In this document: positions 44,237 to 46,334 of the stretch, piece by piece
Layout of the letters: each line of letters opens with the position of its first letter
Position numbering within the stretch: position 1 is the first letter of the stretch
From: Pleurocapsales cyanobacterium LEGE 06147
Lineage (GTDB): Bacteria; Cyanobacteriota; Cyanobacteriia; Cyanobacteriales; Xenococcaceae
Direction of reading: 5' to 3'
NCBI GenBank assembly: GCA_015207585.1
Contig: JADEWQ010000041.1
Location: 1 to 46,334, forward strand
DNA length: 46,334 nt
Notes under the pieces: generated by a model
Told to the model about the DNA's origin: nothing
Seen by the model: only the letters and a program-made list of their open reading frames with translations
The model's database searches: none
Position numbers and translations under genes: made by a program

Positions 44237-44253
44237 TAATACGTATCGTATTA
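44237..44253. promoter_or_regulatory. TetR operator-like palindrome
   Basis: TAATACG-TAT-CGTATTA is a perfect 7-bp inverted repeat centred between the divergent tetR (ATG 44289) and the minus-strand cluster (ATG 44190). A further GTATCGT lies just to the left at 44223. Position and symmetry suit a TetR dimer controlling both directions. Confidence 0.7.
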
Positions 44254-44288
44254 GAATGAAAGCTAGATGTCAAGCATTTATTTGAAAA

Positions 44289-44888
44289 ATGCCTCAAACC
44301 TCTGATAATAAAAGGATTGGGCGACCTCGCTCGGAAGAATCAAGGGCGGCGATTCTGGACGCCACCTGGAAATTGCTCAAAACAACAACCCTCAGAGACT
44401 TATCGATCGAGGCGATCGCCCGCGAGTCGGGTGTGGGCAAAACCACCATTTACCGCTGGTGGTCCAACAAAGCAGCAGTGGTCATGGATGCGGTTTTAGA
44501 AAAACTCTCGCCTGAAATTCAGTTCCCGCAAGGTCTATCAGCAACGGAAACCATCCGTCAGCAGATGATGGCGCTTATCAAAGCCTTCAGTGGGGAGTAT
44601 GGCCGCATCGTGGCACAAATGATTGCGGAAGGACAAGCTTGTCCTGAAACCCTGGAACGGTATCGCGATCGCTTCCTCTATCCCCGACGGGATGCGGCTA
44701 AAGCCATAATTCAGCAGGGTATTGAGAGTGGTGAATTCGATCCACATCTGGATCCAGAACTGGCGATCGATATCCTTTACGGACCCATCTATTTTCGGCT
44801 TTTGGTCGGACACTTACCCCTTAACCAGCAGTTTGCAGATGAACTACCTCAATGGGCACTAAGAGCCATCAAAGTCACTGAATTCTAG
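44289..44888 (+). CDS. TetR family transcriptional regulator
   Basis: 199 residues. The N-terminal helix-turn-helix is RAAILDATWKLLKTTTLRDL, SIEAIARESGVGKTTIYRWW SNKAAVVMDAV. The C-terminal ligand domain (MMALIKAFSGEYGRIVAQMI, ELAIDILYGPIYFRLLVGHL) is of the type seen in TetR proteins next to SDR and oxidoreductase genes. It probably represses the divergent SDR/SnoaL/VOC cluster and itself through the palindrome at 44237. Confidence 0.92.
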   Translation: MPQTSDNKRIGRPRSEESRAAILDATWKLLKTTTLRDLSIEAIARESGVGKTTIYRWWSNKAAVVMDAVLEKLSPEIQFPQGLSATETIRQQMMALIKAFSGEYGRIVAQMIAEGQACPETLERYRDRFLYPRRDAAKAIIQQGIESGEFDPHLDPELAIDILYGPIYFRLLVGHLPLNQQFADELPQWALRAIKVTEF

Positions 44889-45125
44889 ATGCCAACAGAT
44901 AATTTGCAGACTACGCCCCCACCGAGGACTCTACAGTTGTCACCAAATGATAAACCTTCCTACCTGATTACTAAAAATAACTTGACAGAGATAGAAGTAG
45001 ATTCTCTCCAGTGGCACGAATGGTTAAAGGAAACTTTTTCTTTTCGCTATCAATGCGAATATAGAGCGATCGCGTTAATCAAAGATAGGAGTTATTGGAC
45101 TGCAACTAAAATAGTAAATGGTCGA
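44889..45125 (+). pseudogene. Small hypothetical gene interrupted by a group II intron
   Basis: The 79 codons before the intron (MPTDNLQTTPPPRTLQLSPN ... EIEVDSLQWHEWLKETFSFR, YQCEYRAIALIKDRSYWTAT KIVNGR) begin one base after the tetR stop. The W..WL...SFRY ... YW.A.KxxNG pattern resembles a small cyanobacterial domain also found at the start of LuxR-like proteins. The intron starts after codon 79 in phase 0, so the rest of the gene lies beyond the window. If the intron splices, the gene may still be functional. Confidence 0.6.
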
Positions 45126-45655
45126 GTGCGAACCGAAGTCGCACCATAGAGTGAGTCCCTAAGAAAGACTCCAGCCTAGTAGCCAAGGCTGTACCCGCCC
45201 AAAGGGGCATTGCTGGTAACAACAATGTCCCACAGCTAGAGGGTTAGATGATTAAAAGGTAAAAGAGATATTAAAGAATTTTCCCAGACAGGGAATTCCA
45301 AGAAAGGATATCCTCGACCTATATCCTCAGGCTACGAAATATCTCGAAATCAACAGGAGTAAAGCAGGAAACTAAAGGTATCGTATCTCAAAGGTGTGGA
45401 ACGGGTTAACCCCTACTGGGTCTCAAGGATAATCGAGTCTTTGAGTAAGCCGACCGTAAGGAAAGCCGAATTCCTGAGAGGGGAGAGGATGTTCAAGAAG
45501 CGAATGCCACCTCCCGAAAGGGAACAGAAAAGGGACTAACAATCCTATAACTGGGTGGATAGGGCAATACCCAACCCGAAAGGGTGCTGACGTGAACAGG
45601 TGATATCAGCCTTAATTACTGAGTAAATGAACCGAACTATATAGGAAAAGTTTTG

Positions 45656-46129
45656 ATGCAGCCAACTGCAAACGTAACTATAAGAACTACTGACTGGCAT
45701 AGCGTCGACTGGCGCAAAGCCTACCGGATAGTTAGGGGATTGAGACGAAGAATTTTCAAGGCAACTTCCGAAGGTAACTGGCGTAAAGTCCGAAACCTCC
45801 AACGTTTAATGCTCCGAAGTTACTCAAATGTAGTCCTATCTGTAAGGAAGGCTACACAAGAGAACAAGGGACGCAAAACGGCAGGAATGGACAAAATTCT
45901 GATAAAAACTCCAGAACAAAGAGTCAAACTGGTAGACAATCTGATGAAACATCCAGATTGGAAACCAATGCCTGCCAGACGTGTATACATTCCCAAAGCA
46001 AATGGCAAACAACGTCCACTGGGAATCCCTACTATTCGGGATAGGTGTCTACAGGCAATCGTCAAGAACGCCTTAGAACCTTGCTGGGAAGCACAATTTG
46101 AGGGAATAAGTTACGGCTTTCGCCCAGGC
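45656..46129 (+). pseudogene. Group II intron reverse transcriptase, N-terminal part
   Basis: 158 codons from the ATG at 45656: the RT N-terminal region ([60 protein letters not shown]), RT1 ([20 protein letters not shown]), RT2 ([20 protein letters not shown]) and the beginning of RT2a/3 ([10 protein letters not shown]). The next residues should be R-S-x-H-D-A, but reading instead enters a new GTGCG sequence. The catalytic YADD is not in the window. Confidence 0.88.
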
Positions 46130-46334
46130 GTGCGATTCGTTGGCTAGAAACCAAACCCTGAAAAGGGTTGGGGGATTAGCCGCAAGGTTGTGAACCTTGA
46201 CAACTTGATAACCATGTAGGTGAGAGTAAAAACTGATTCAAGCCCTACCCCCTAGGTGCAAGGGTGAAAGCACACAAAGCACAGTTCATAACTGTGTCCC
46301 CCACGGTAGCGACTAGCCATCAATCCGTGAAGCG
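46130..46334 (+). mobile_element. Second (nested) group II intron, 5' end
   Basis: It starts GTGCGATTCGTTGGCTAGAA exactly after the RPG codons of the outer intron's reverse transcriptase. Hairpins typical of domain I follow (CCCTGAAAAGGG, GATTAGCCGCAAGGTTGTGA, TTGATAACCATGTAGGTGAG). It continues past the window end. The first bases match the group II 5' consensus and the outer intron's own GTGCGA. Confidence 0.65.

Larger units (their letters stand above)
45126..46334 (+). mobile_element. Group II intron (outer), 5' part
   Basis: It begins with GTGCG at 45126, the conserved group II 5' end, directly after a coding exon. About 530 bases of structured, non-coding domain I-IV sequence follow, rich in short helices (AAGACTCCAGCCTAGTAGCC, CCGAAAGGG-type loops), then a reverse transcriptase gene from 45656. 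The reverse transcriptase is interrupted at 46130. The 3' end is outside the window. Confidence 0.85.

Overview
The window is a piece of a cyanobacterial chromosome. The evidence is the abundance of HIP1 octamers (GCGATCGC), PetN, a phycobilin lyase, a CpeR-like regulator and a phycobilisome linker, the SufR-sufBCDS arrangement, a COP23 protein, an Atx1-type copper chaperone and cyanobacterial short heptamer repeats. The many decayed insertion sequences, group II introns and orphan families such as DUF29, DUF4112 and DUF4385 suggest a large, repeat-rich genome, for example a baeocyte-forming or filamentous lineage. That placement is inference. The CpeR-like gene suggests a phycoerythrin-regulated antenna.

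Layout. 1-2.8 kb: gene remnants, rplI, and a decayed IS200/IS605-type tnpB. 2.8-10 kb: atx1, a small hypothetical gene, then sufR divergent from sufB-(broken DUF29)-sufC-sufD-sufS, with two CAAC-N6-GTTG-type SufR sites between sufR and sufB. 10-13.4 kb: an RHH-like acidic protein, a broken DUF4385 gene, a COP23 protein, a CpcS/CpeS-type lyase carrying an in-frame palindromic insertion, and a lyase remnant. 13.9-18.1 kb: cpeR-like gene, a phycobilisome linker with an unusual coiled-coil C-terminus, and two proteins with an RHH-like head, a glutamine-rich coiled coil and one C-terminal membrane segment. 18.2-23.6 kb: a TIGR04283-like glycosyltransferase, a double ClpX-type zinc finger protein, ilvE, an M61 peptidase, a Crp-like regulator, petN and a small membrane protein. 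23.6-27.7 kb: a membrane protein gene broken by a 128-bp tandem duplication, then a GldA/GldF/GldG-like ABC system.

27.8-33 kb is accessory DNA: a TacA/TacT-like toxin-antitoxin pair, an arsR-DUF2703 pair lying between two attC-like palindromes, DUF29, GIY-YIG, a tnpA remnant, a third attC-like palindrome, a GNAT acetyltransferase and an APH-family kinase. 33-38.5 kb is a graveyard of mobile DNA: ISAzo13-like, IS630 (ends and TA duplication visible), two tnpB fragments, a TolC fragment and nonsense-mutated genes. 38.5-44.9 kb holds a minus-strand cluster of short-chain dehydrogenases, SnoaL-like proteins and a VOC protein with internal duplications, probably controlled by the divergent TetR regulator at 44.3 kb. 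From 45.1 kb a group II intron interrupts a small gene. Its reverse transcriptase is itself interrupted at 46130 by what looks like a second group II intron, and the window ends inside that intron.

How the genes fit together: SufR represses the Fe-S assembly operon when clusters are plentiful. CpeR, the linker and the lyases point to light-harvesting antenna assembly. The ABC trio is a single transport unit. The TetR/SDR/SnoaL cluster looks like a stress or xenobiotic oxidoreductase locus that grew by local duplication. No tRNA, rRNA or CRISPR array was seen.
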